From: Saprospiraceae bacterium | GTDB lineage: Bacteria; Bacteroidota; Bacteroidia; Chitinophagales; Saprospiraceae | Assembly: GCA_007134625.1 (NCBI GenBank) | Contig: SLKL01000166.1 | Coordinates: forward strand, 1 to 6,022 | Direction of reading: 5' to 3' | Length of the DNA: 6,022 nucleotides | Shown here: positions 1 to 5,162 of the stretch, one piece after another | How the letters are laid out: every line of letters starts with the position of its first letter | Position numbering within the stretch: the first letter of the stretch is position 1 | Program-made: the position numbers and the translations under genes | The notes under the pieces: model-generated | The model's input: only the letters and a program-made list of their open reading frames with translations | The model's database searches: none | What the model was told of the DNA's origin: nothing

Positions 1-11
1 GATCGTAAGAT

Positions 12-45
12 TGGTTAAATTTCGGTAATTTGATTCCTTTTTTTT
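12..45 (+). terminator. Weak candidate terminator (A/T stem plus T8)
   Basis: Bases 13-21 can pair with 27-35 around a 5-nt loop, but the stem has only A-T and G-T pairs; it is followed by CC and eight T at 38-45. If real it would end a plus-strand gene left of the window. The stem is too weak to be sure, and the T-run may be chance in AT-rich DNA. Confidence 0.2.
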
Positions 46-91
46 GCCATAAAGTCCGGTGGAGGACAAAATGCTGGAAAGTCATATGGAG

Positions 92-141
92 GTAGGAAGA
101 GGGACCCTTCGGCTTCGCTCAGGGTAAAAGTAGGGAGTAGG
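92..141. repeat. Direct repeat, copy 1 (ACCCTTCG...AGGGT core)
   Basis: First of two copies of a ~50-bp unit. Its core at 104-131 starts ACCCTTCG, runs through CTTCGCTCAGGGT and ends AAAAGT. It is flanked on both sides by purine-rich GTAGGAAG/GTAGG-type sequence. ACCCT at 104-108 and AGGGT at 121-125 are inverted, so the core could form a short hairpin. Aligned to copy 2 at 151-201 it differs by seven substitutions and one single-base gap over about 51 positions (counted by eye). The core resembles the CCCTTCGACT(C/T)CGCTCAGGG-like elements seen scattered in many Bacteroidota genomes; that identification is from memory. Confidence 0.8.
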
Positions 142-150
142 AAGATGGAA

Positions 151-201
151 GTGGGAAGAAGGACCCTTCGACTTTCGCTAAGGGTAAAAGTGGGAAGTGG
201 G
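151..201. repeat. Direct repeat, copy 2 (ACCCTTCG...AGGGT core)
   Basis: Second copy of the unit at 92-141, with one extra T in the core (CTTTCGCT instead of CTTCGCT). Its terminal inverted arms are longer than in copy 1: ACCCTT at 163-168 pairs perfectly with AAGGGT at 180-185. The copies lie 59-60 bp apart start to start, so together they form a two-unit degenerate tandem array. No open reading frame, transposase or target-site duplication accompanies them. Confidence 0.8.
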
Positions 202-257
202 GATTTTTTTTAATGGATAAGATAATGGTAAATTGATAATGTGTAAATACCTAAATG

Positions 258-313
258 TCAACGGTCAATTATCAACAGTCAAAGGTCAACAGTCAAAGGT
301 CAACAGTCAGTAA
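258..313. repeat. 14-bp tandem repeat, four copies (TCAACAGTCAAAGG)
   Basis: Four consecutive 14-bp units at 258-271, 272-285, 286-299 and 300-313. The two middle units are identical (TCAACAGTCAAAGG); the outer two are degenerate, the first reading TCAACGGTCAATTA and the last TCAACAGTCAGTAA. Each unit is itself two heptamers of the form TCAANNG, giving an underlying 7-bp periodicity. GTCAACAGTCA-like strings are frequent intergenic repeats in Bacteroidota (general knowledge). Whether this array is functional, for example in protein binding, cannot be told from sequence. Confidence 0.85.
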
Positions 314-419
314 TCTTAATCTTCTCAATAATCCTTATTTTCTTAATGTTAAAAAAACATGAACCTGCATTTTGTCATACACTCCCAATCATAGTCAGAA
401 TTATGTCAATAACTTTATG

Positions 420-427
420 TATTTTTG
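420..427 (+). promoter_or_regulatory. Candidate Bacteroidota -7 promoter element
   Basis: TATTTTTG at 420-427 fits the Bacteroidota primary sigma -7 consensus TAnnTTTG exactly and lies 35 nt upstream of the ATG at 463, which would give a leader of roughly 30 nt. No good -33 TTTG is found at the expected distance of about 19-21 bp upstream, and the local sequence is very AT-rich, so a chance match is quite possible. No Shine-Dalgarno sequence precedes the ATG, which is normal in this phylum. Confidence 0.3.
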
Positions 428-462
428 CTTTAATATTTTGCTTTCTCTTAAATTACTAAAGC

Positions 463-1485
463 ATGAAGAAATTATTAAAGATTCTGGGAGTTGGTATTTT
501 GGGTATAATCATGTTGATTCTGGTTGTCCCTTTATTTGTATCTAAAGGCTACACAGTGGAGGAATCCATTGTGATTAATGCTCCTAAAAGCATGGTATAT
601 GATTATATTTCAGACTTCAATAATTTTCATGAATGGAGTCCCTGGCAAGACAGAGATCCTGAAATGGTAACTACGATTAGCGGAGATGGGAAATCGGTTG
701 GCAGTAAATACGAATGGGAAGGAAATAAAGAGGCAGGTAAGGGAAGTATGGAGATTGTAGATATGGATGAGGATCGAGTAGATATTGATTTGATTTTTGC
801 AGAGCCCTTTGAATCAGAAAGTTTCACACAATACCGCTTTGAAGAAACGGAGGGTGGAACAAAATTAATATGGTACATGGAGGGAGAAATGCCCTACCCT
901 ATGAATATCCTGAATCTTTTTTCGGTAATGAAAAAGGCTATTGGCGCTGATTATCGGGAGGGTCTTGAGGCCGCAAAATCAAAACTAGAAGGTCAGTTCT
1001 CTTTGGGAGGAAGTAATCTTAATGTCGAGGAAATTCACTTTCTCGTTACTACTTTTTTAGGTGTAAAAAAACGGGTTCCTTTTTCGGAAATGGAAAACTT
1101 TTTTACATCAACTTATGATCAAATATACACAACTCTTGAAGGAAGTGGAGTAGAGGAATCGGGAATACCTTCTGCACTGTATTTCATTTGGGATGAGGTT
1201 AATATGGAAGCTGAAATTGGGGTGACAGTGGCTTTTGAAGGGGAAGCTCCATCCTTAGCCGACAATGAATTGACCAAATGGGAATTTAGTGGTCCTGCTT
1301 TTAGAATAGTCCATGAGGGGAATTATGATCAGCTTGACAGGGTACACGGAGCATTGCACGACCATCTTGAGGGTTTAGGAAAAAGCCTGCAAAGTCCTGC
1401 AATAGAAAAGTATATTTCAGGTCCGGCTGATGATTCCAATGCTGATAATTGGGTTACCCATGTGTATTATCTTTTGGAGGGTTAA
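463..1485 (+). CDS. Membrane-anchored SRPBCC (START-like) protein with C-terminal GyrI-like domain
   Basis: A 340-residue protein with three visible parts. Residues 5-26 form a hydrophobic segment after MKKLLK, most likely an uncleaved N-terminal membrane anchor. Residues 31-178 look like an SRPBCC/polyketide-cyclase fold: a strand with SIVINAPKSMVYDYISD, then FHEWSPW (55-61), typical of the family's ligand-pocket start, a GxGKSVGSKYEW region (74-85) and a C-terminal helix (about 156-176). Residues 188-338 resemble a GyrI-like/AraC-effector-binding domain, with HEGNYDQL (284-291) and a late IEKYISGP (314-321) followed by a W and a beta strand (329-338). SRPBCC and GyrI-like domains both bind small hydrophobic or other ligands, so a ligand-binding or sensing role at the membrane is likely but the ligand is unknown. 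No DNA-binding domain is present, so it is not itself a transcription factor. It stands alone, with 125 bp to the next gene. The ATG start is favoured because it directly begins the lysine-rich and hydrophobic anchor. Confidence 0.8.
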   Translation: MKKLLKILGVGILGIIMLILVVPLFVSKGYTVEESIVINAPKSMVYDYISDFNNFHEWSPWQDRDPEMVTTISGDGKSVGSKYEWEGNKEAGKGSMEIVDMDEDRVDIDLIFAEPFESESFTQYRFEETEGGTKLIWYMEGEMPYPMNILNLFSVMKKAIGADYREGLEAAKSKLEGQFSLGGSNLNVEEIHFLVTTFLGVKKRVPFSEMENFFTSTYDQIYTTLEGSGVEESGIPSALYFIWDEVNMEAEIGVTVAFEGEAPSLADNELTKWEFSGPAFRIVHEGNYDQLDRVHGALHDHLEGLGKSLQSPAIEKYISGPADDSNADNWVTHVYYLLEG

Positions 1486-1518
1486 TATCCTCAGAAAATT
1501 TAGACCATTGTAATATCA

Positions 1519-1542
1519 TTTTTTTATGTTTTTTTAAAAAAA
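1519..1542. repeat. AT-tract with perfect T7A7 palindrome
   Basis: Seven T at 1519-1525, then ATG, then seven T followed directly by seven A (1529-1542), a perfect 14-bp palindrome. It sits between the SRPBCC gene and the envelope cluster. It might act as the U-tract of a terminator for the upstream gene, as a bent or upstream promoter element, or merely reflect AT-rich spacer DNA. I found no convincing GC-containing hairpin ahead of it, so termination is not well supported. Confidence 0.45.
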
Positions 1543-1610
1543 GAAGTCAAATGGGCACATCTTACTATCTTAAGCGTTTTCCTAATCAGAAAAGTTAATT
1601 TGCCCAACTG

Positions 1611-2144
1611 ATGAAAATCTATTATCCAATATTTTTTATCCTGATCTTTTCTTTTTTCTTTACCTCCTGCGGTGATAAGGATATGGAGACTAATGGACTT
1701 CGTCCGGTATTCATTTCTTATGATGACTTTTCTCATATTGAGAGTCAGCCTCCACGAGAGTTTGAAAACTTAGGGAAAATTGTAGCACTCGGTGATTTTC
1801 TTTTTATCAATGAAATACGAAAAGGCATACACCTAATCGACAACAGAATTCCAAACGATCCTCAAAACATTAGGTTTTTTAATATTCCGGGCAATCAGGA
1901 ACTCATTATCATTGATCAGATATTGTACGCTGATAACGGAAAACATTTGATACTAATTGATATCTCTGATATTGAAAACATAAGAGTGATTGACCACTTG
2001 AGAGACGTATATGAACCGGATGGAATCAGTGACTTTTATCCAAAAAACTACAGTGGATGGTTTGTGTGTGTCAATGAAAGAAATGGAATTTTTAATGGTT
2101 GGGAAGAAGCTTTATTAATCAATCCCAAATGCAGAACAAATTAA
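1611..2144 (+). CDS. Short LVIVD-repeat-like lipoprotein
   Basis: A 177-residue predicted lipoprotein. The signal peptide is MKIYYP plus a Phe/Ile-rich core and ends in lipobox FTSC, with C20 the lipidated residue; the following GDKD is acidic, loosely like surface-export signals of Bacteroidota lipoproteins, but does not match the published consensus exactly. The mature part has an FISYDDF segment (34-40), then two propeller-style units: GKIVALGDFLFINEIRKGIH (55-74) leading to LIDNRIPNDPQNIRFFNIPGN (75-95 region), and LYADNGKHLILIDISDIENI (105-124) leading to RVIDHLRDVY. The pattern 'tag that displays, IDISD, N-I' is that of LVIVD repeats, which build beta-propellers. At 177 residues it has too few units for a complete propeller. 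A frameshift from a longer gene is unlikely, because the next gene has its own start and signal peptide. No enzymatic motif is seen. The stop is 5 nt before the next ATG, so the genes are probably co-transcribed. Function unknown. Confidence 0.8.
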   Translation: MKIYYPIFFILIFSFFFTSCGDKDMETNGLRPVFISYDDFSHIESQPPREFENLGKIVALGDFLFINEIRKGIHLIDNRIPNDPQNIRFFNIPGNQELIIIDQILYADNGKHLILIDISDIENIRVIDHLRDVYEPDGISDFYPKNYSGWFVCVNERNGIFNGWEEALLINPKCRTN

Positions 2145-2149
2145 GAACG

Positions 2150-2932
2150 ATGAAAACAATATCCTTACTCGCAGCTTCGATTTGCATACTGGCTTTCTTT
2201 TACGGATGTTATCCTGAAGATAGTGTATCGACCGAAAGTAATCAAACAGACAGTCAGGTCGGGTCTTATTCTACCATGTTGACCATAGGAGCAAATCTCT
2301 ACCTGGTGAATGAAACAAGTATCTCTACCTATGATGTTTCCGATGCTTCCCAACCCGTTTTATTGAATAAACAAGAAGTAGGTTTTGACATAGAGTCAAT
2401 TTATCACCATGAGGGCCTGTTACTTATCGGTTCGGCAGCAAGCATGTTTATCTATAGCCTGGATGAAAAGGGAATACCGATAAGAGAGGGCAGCGAGGAT
2501 TACTTCCAACCCTTCGACAATACGCAATGTTTCCATGACCCTATTGTTGCAAAGGGTAATTTGGCATATGTTACGCTTTCAACAGACCTTGTTCAATGTG
2601 GATGGCGATTTGGAATTGATGAATTAAGGGTGTATGACATCTCGGATTTCAACAATGTTGATCACTTATCTACTTATGGTCTTTCCAATCCGAAGGGACT
2701 TGCTTTGGGCGAGGAAAAGCTATTCGTTTGTGACGCACTTGATGGTTTGTATGTTTTTGATCTTAGCAATCCGGAGCGACCTGAGTTCGAGCAATTATTC
2801 GATGGTTTTTCAGCTTTTGATGCATTGGTCAGAGGAAATTTACTGATTGTCGTTGCAAGTGATCGATTACTGCAGTATGATATAAGTGATGAAAGTAGTA
2901 TCAGATTAATAAGCGAATTTAAACTTCAATGA
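2150..2932 (+). CDS. LVIVD-type beta-propeller lipoprotein
   Basis: A 260-residue predicted lipoprotein. I place the start at the ATG at 2150 rather than at an in-frame ATG at 2099, because only the downstream start puts a signal peptide at the N terminus: MKTISLL, a hydrophobic core, and lipobox FYGC with C20 lipidated. The upstream choice would add 17 hydrophilic residues and overlap the previous gene. After a Ser/Thr/Gln-rich linker (21-40) come about five propeller-like units: LYLVNETSISTYDVSD (50-65), LLLIGSAASMFIYSLD (90-105), AYVTLSTDL to ELRVYDISD (139-166), LFVCDALDGLYVFDLSNPERP (191-211) and LLIVVASDRLLQYDISD (231-247). The recurring Y/F-D-(V/I/L)-S-(D/N) is the LVIVD-type signature. 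C127 and C150 bracket one strand and could form a disulfide in the periplasm or at the surface. No catalytic motif is seen; binding or scaffolding is the usual guess for propellers. Its stop overlaps the next start (ATGA). Confidence 0.82.
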   Translation: MKTISLLAASICILAFFYGCYPEDSVSTESNQTDSQVGSYSTMLTIGANLYLVNETSISTYDVSDASQPVLLNKQEVGFDIESIYHHEGLLLIGSAASMFIYSLDEKGIPIREGSEDYFQPFDNTQCFHDPIVAKGNLAYVTLSTDLVQCGWRFGIDELRVYDISDFNNVDHLSTYGLSNPKGLALGEEKLFVCDALDGLYVFDLSNPERPEFEQLFDGFSAFDALVRGNLLIVVASDRLLQYDISDESSIRLISEFKLQ

Positions 2933-3588
2933 GCGGAAAAACCTTATTTCTAATCCTTATTGCCCTGATATTTTTCTTTAATTCCAAGGGTCAGGAAAGT
3001 ATAGATTTTTCCTTGAATTCGGAGTATACCGATTTTAGCTTAAGTAATTATCAACTTGGACTTACCCCTTCTGCATTGCTCAATAGATATACAGGCTTAC
3101 AATTAAGCCAAAGGATTCGAATATACAAACCGCTATCCCTACGTCTGGAAACTACTTACATATTTTCAATCTGGCGTGATGATTTTAATGATGCAAGCGG
3201 ATTTAGGGTAAGACCGTCTATTCAGTTGAAAGTAAGTAGTATTAAAAATTTTCGGGGCTATTTCGGAATATTTTATAATGAAAGAAGGTTGAGGGCTTAC
3301 CGAAGTGCCAATATTATTAGAGCTGGTGGAAATTTTATTGAAACCGTAGAAGGTCATATGGATTCAAAAATGCGTGGTTGGGGCGTAGAATTTGAATTTG
3401 ATTTCAATCAAAGCCTACGGAATTTTAGTTTTTCGATTGGCTTAGGGTCGGGCCGAATCTCCAATGACTATTCTCATGAAGAGCTGATAATACTTGATGT
3501 GTGGCTAGATAATGAATTTTCAAGTGGAAGTGGTTTCGGATATTTCATCTTCTTTTATTCGATACACTATAGATTCCCCCTTTTTTGA
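2929..3588 (+). CDS. Small outer-membrane beta-barrel candidate
   Basis: A 219-residue protein I cannot assign to a named family. The N terminus (MSGKTLFLILIALIFFFNS) is a Sec signal peptide, with likely cleavage near residues 21-23 after SKGQ, a common Bacteroidota cleavage context. The rest is rich in alternating polar/aromatic-hydrophobic strands: SIDFSLNSEYTDFSL (24-38), LQLSQRIRIY (57-66), LSLRLETTYIFSIW (69-82), FRVRPSIQLKVSS (92-104), FRGYFGIFY (108-116), GWGVEFEFDF (150-159), FSFSIGLGSGRI (166-177) and FGYFIFFYSIHYRFPLF (203-219). The last residue is Phe, as expected for BAM-assembled barrels. About 8-10 strands would make a small barrel. The start overlaps the stop of the propeller gene by 4 nt (2929-2932), implying translational coupling, so it probably works with the two lipoproteins, perhaps as their outer-membrane partner. 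That functional link is inference only. Confidence 0.7.
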   Translation: MSGKTLFLILIALIFFFNSKGQESIDFSLNSEYTDFSLSNYQLGLTPSALLNRYTGLQLSQRIRIYKPLSLRLETTYIFSIWRDDFNDASGFRVRPSIQLKVSSIKNFRGYFGIFYNERRLRAYRSANIIRAGGNFIETVEGHMDSKMRGWGVEFEFDFNQSLRNFSFSIGLGSGRISNDYSHEELIILDVWLDNEFSSGSGFGYFIFFYSIHYRFPLF

Positions 3589-3596
3589 TTTAGGGT

Positions 3597-4235
3597 TTAA
3601 AAATTCATAACAAGACCAATTCCCACTGTACTACCCGGAAAAACTGTCTGAATAGAAGGTTCTACCCTGAAACTCAAATCATCACTAACATCAAAAGTGG
3701 TCAGGTGGGCAGAAACGAAGGCGTCAATGACATTAAATAAATAGACAGCGCCAATACCTATGTAGGTCAATTCGAGGTCTTTTCTGTACCTGTCGCGAAA
3801 ATTCCTGATTCCCCTTGCTGAAGGAATTAAACCGATGAATTCATCCGGTTCGTCATTTAAGCGCTGTTCGTATGCGGTATTGAATCTGTTGAATTGATTG
3901 CGATTAAAATCCATGGCATAAAACAGCGAACCAAAAATCCCATAAATCACACCCGTTTTGAGATAATCGCCATTGTAGGTCTGACCCGCTCCGGGAAGCG
4001 CCAAAGATAGAATCACGGCTGTTCGTGGATTCCGCTCTCTTTGTCTGTTGATGATCAGATCGTCAAGTAATGCCATTTTGAAATCCGATTCAGGTGCTCG
4101 AAGCTCAATCCGATCAGTAGTATCCTGAGAATGGATATCCCAATGCTGTTTCAGATTAATAGAGTAGCTCGTTGAGCTGAAGAGCAGCACCAACATACTT
4201 GCAAAAAGGGTGATTTTTACTGTCTGCCCGATCAT
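3597..4235 (-). CDS. DUF5683 family membrane-associated protein
   Basis: A 212-residue protein with a signal peptide (MIGQTVKITLFASMLVLLFSSTSYS, cleavage likely near residue 25). It shows the DUF5683 hallmarks: RNPRTAVILSLALPGAGQTYNG (68-89), where the P-G-x-G-Q-x-Y-N core initiates a glycine-containing hydrophobic hairpin continuing through GVIYGIFGSLFYAMDF (95-110); then YRKDLELTYIGIGAVYLFNV (150-169) and IDAFVSAHLTTFDVSDDLS (170-188), with the D-A-x-V-x-A-H-L and FDVSDDL elements typical of the family. The C terminus (189-212) is probably strand-forming and ends in Phe. Biochemical function of the family is not established to my knowledge. It overlaps parB by 4 nt (ATGA at 4235-4232), so it is translationally coupled to it, and this parA-parB-DUF5683 order recurs in Bacteroidota. 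Whether it has any role in chromosome segregation or just shares the operon is unknown. Confidence 0.85.
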   Translation of the reverse strand: MIGQTVKITLFASMLVLLFSSTSYSINLKQHWDIHSQDTTDRIELRAPESDFKMALLDDLIINRQRERNPRTAVILSLALPGAGQTYNGDYLKTGVIYGIFGSLFYAMDFNRNQFNRFNTAYEQRLNDEPDEFIGLIPSARGIRNFRDRYRKDLELTYIGIGAVYLFNVIDAFVSAHLTTFDVSDDLSFRVEPSIQTVFPGSTVGIGLVMNF

Positions 4236-5137
4236 ATAATTTCAAAATACTCCAGTAACTGATTGAGGTGTTCACGGTCTTCGAAGCGGATAACGATTTC
4301 TCCCTCACCGGATTTCTTTTCTTTAATTTGCGTTTTGGCGCCAAATTTCTGCAGCAATTTATCTTCCAAAACCTTCATTTCCTTAGAAGGAATTCGGGAG
4401 TCTTTTTCAGCTGATGCTTTACTTTTATCTGTAGGCTGACTAAGTCGCTTGATGGTTTCCTCAGTAGTTCTTACGGACCAGCCATTTTTCTCAATCAATT
4501 CCAATAGCTCCATTTGTAAAAGGCTGTCTTCAACACCGGCTAACGCACGTGCATGCCCCATGCTAATGACCTCATTTTTTACAGACTCCTGAACTTTTGG
4601 CGGTAGTTTTAATAATCTCAGATAGTTGGTCACCGAACTTCTGCTTTTACTAACCCTCTCAGAAAGACCTTCGTGTGTGAGTTGGCATTCTTCCAAAAGT
4701 CGGCTGAGGCTAAAAGCAATTTCCATGGGATTAAGGTCCTTTCTCTGTATGTTTTCGATCAGAGCCATTTCCAGCATAGCCTGATCATCAGCCAATCTGA
4801 TATAGGCAGGAATCTCAGTCAATCCTGCATTTTTTGATGCCCTCCATCGCCGTTCACCACTGATAATCTGAAAAGCCTTATCGTGCATTCTCCTGACCGT
4901 AATGGGCTGAATAAGCCCGTGAATTTGTATAGACTCAGTCAGTTCCTTCAGCTCAGTAGGGTGGAATTCTTTTCTTGGCTGAAAAGGGTTTTCTTCTATC
5001 TGATCTACGGGTATCATAGCCGTATTGCTGGAAAGTTCTCTGACTATTTCCTGACGGGTATCGGTATCTTTTTCCTCCACATTGGACAAAAGCGCACGTA
5101 TGCCCAGACCCAATTCTTTTTTCTTCATTTTTGCCAT
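4232..5137 (-). CDS. parB: ParB chromosome-partitioning protein (CTPase, parS-binding)
   Basis: A 301-residue chromosomal ParB, the normal length. ParB loads at parS sites near oriC, slides as a CTP-gated clamp, recruits SMC and stimulates ParA. Visible domains: an N-terminal basic motif KKKELGLGIRALL (5-17), the ParA-contacting segment; the CTP-binding domain (about 42-135) with IEENPFQPRK (47-56), C-box I GLIQP (74-78), the C-box II SGERRWRA (93-100) and ENIQRKDLNP (128-137); a helix-turn-helix parS reader (about 155-180) with LSERVSKSRSSVTNYLRLLKLP; a conserved SMGHARALAG (192-201); a charged linker rich in Lys/Ser (235-255); and a C-terminal dimerisation domain (256-301). All core motifs are intact, so it should be functional. 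The first ATG is kept because it precedes the conserved LGxG(I/L)xALL motif at the usual distance. It lies 25 nt after parA and overlaps the DUF5683 gene by 4 nt. Confidence 0.97.
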   Translation of the reverse strand: MAKMKKKELGLGIRALLSNVEEKDTDTRQEIVRELSSNTAMIPVDQIEENPFQPRKEFHPTELKELTESIQIHGLIQPITVRRMHDKAFQIISGERRWRASKNAGLTEIPAYIRLADDQAMLEMALIENIQRKDLNPMEIAFSLSRLLEECQLTHEGLSERVSKSRSSVTNYLRLLKLPPKVQESVKNEVISMGHARALAGVEDSLLQMELLELIEKNGWSVRTTEETIKRLSQPTDKSKASAEKDSRIPSKEMKVLEDKLLQKFGAKTQIKEKKSGEGEIVIRFEDREHLNQLLEYFEII

Positions 5138-5162
5138 AGCGGTAAAATTGTATTTTGATTCA

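Larger units (their letters stand above)
1..462. other. Gene-free, repeat-rich intergenic region
   Basis: No credible coding sequence lies here: all six frames are broken by early stops and the only short reading frames lack any family signature. The stretch contains a T-run at 38-45, a two-copy direct repeat (92-201), purine-rich GGAAG/GGGAAG-type sequence between and after the copies, a second T-run at 204-211, a four-copy 14-bp tandem repeat (258-313) and a candidate promoter near 420. Base composition swings from G-rich (90-202) to very AT-rich (203-257 and 312-462). Such patchworks of degenerate repeats are common between genes in Bacteroidota; that comparison is from general knowledge. 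The gene to the left of the window is not visible, so no coding end is annotated. Confidence 0.75.

Noticed and set aside
15..50. Tiny minus-strand reading frame MAKKRNQITEI
   Set aside because: Eleven codons, no family signature, and its Lys codons come from the T-run at 38-45. No support for a gene.
92..313. CRISPR array
   Set aside because: The repeats are two degenerate copies of one unit and a spacer-less 14-bp tandem array. There are no regular unique spacers and no cas genes.
1595..1602. TTAATTTG as a -7 promoter element for the envelope cluster
   Set aside because: One mismatch to TAnnTTTG, no -33 element at the right spacing, and it lies only 8 nt from the ATG, which would leave almost no leader.
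2099..2149. Upstream in-frame start for the second lipoprotein
   Set aside because: Starting here would put 17 hydrophilic residues before the signal peptide and overlap the preceding gene by 46 nt. The ATG at 2150 gives a textbook lipoprotein signal.
1611..2932. The two lipoprotein genes as one frameshifted long propeller gene
   Set aside because: The second gene has its own start and complete lipobox signal peptide, which would not occur in the middle of one exported protein. Two genes is the simpler reading.
4546..4551. CACGTG core, possible parS site inside parB
   Set aside because: The flanks (TAACG on one side, CATGC on the other) do not match the parS consensus TGTTnCACGTGnAACA, and the bases encode the conserved His-Ala-Arg-Ala of ParB. 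It is a coding coincidence. No other CACGTG was found, so no parS is claimed in this window.
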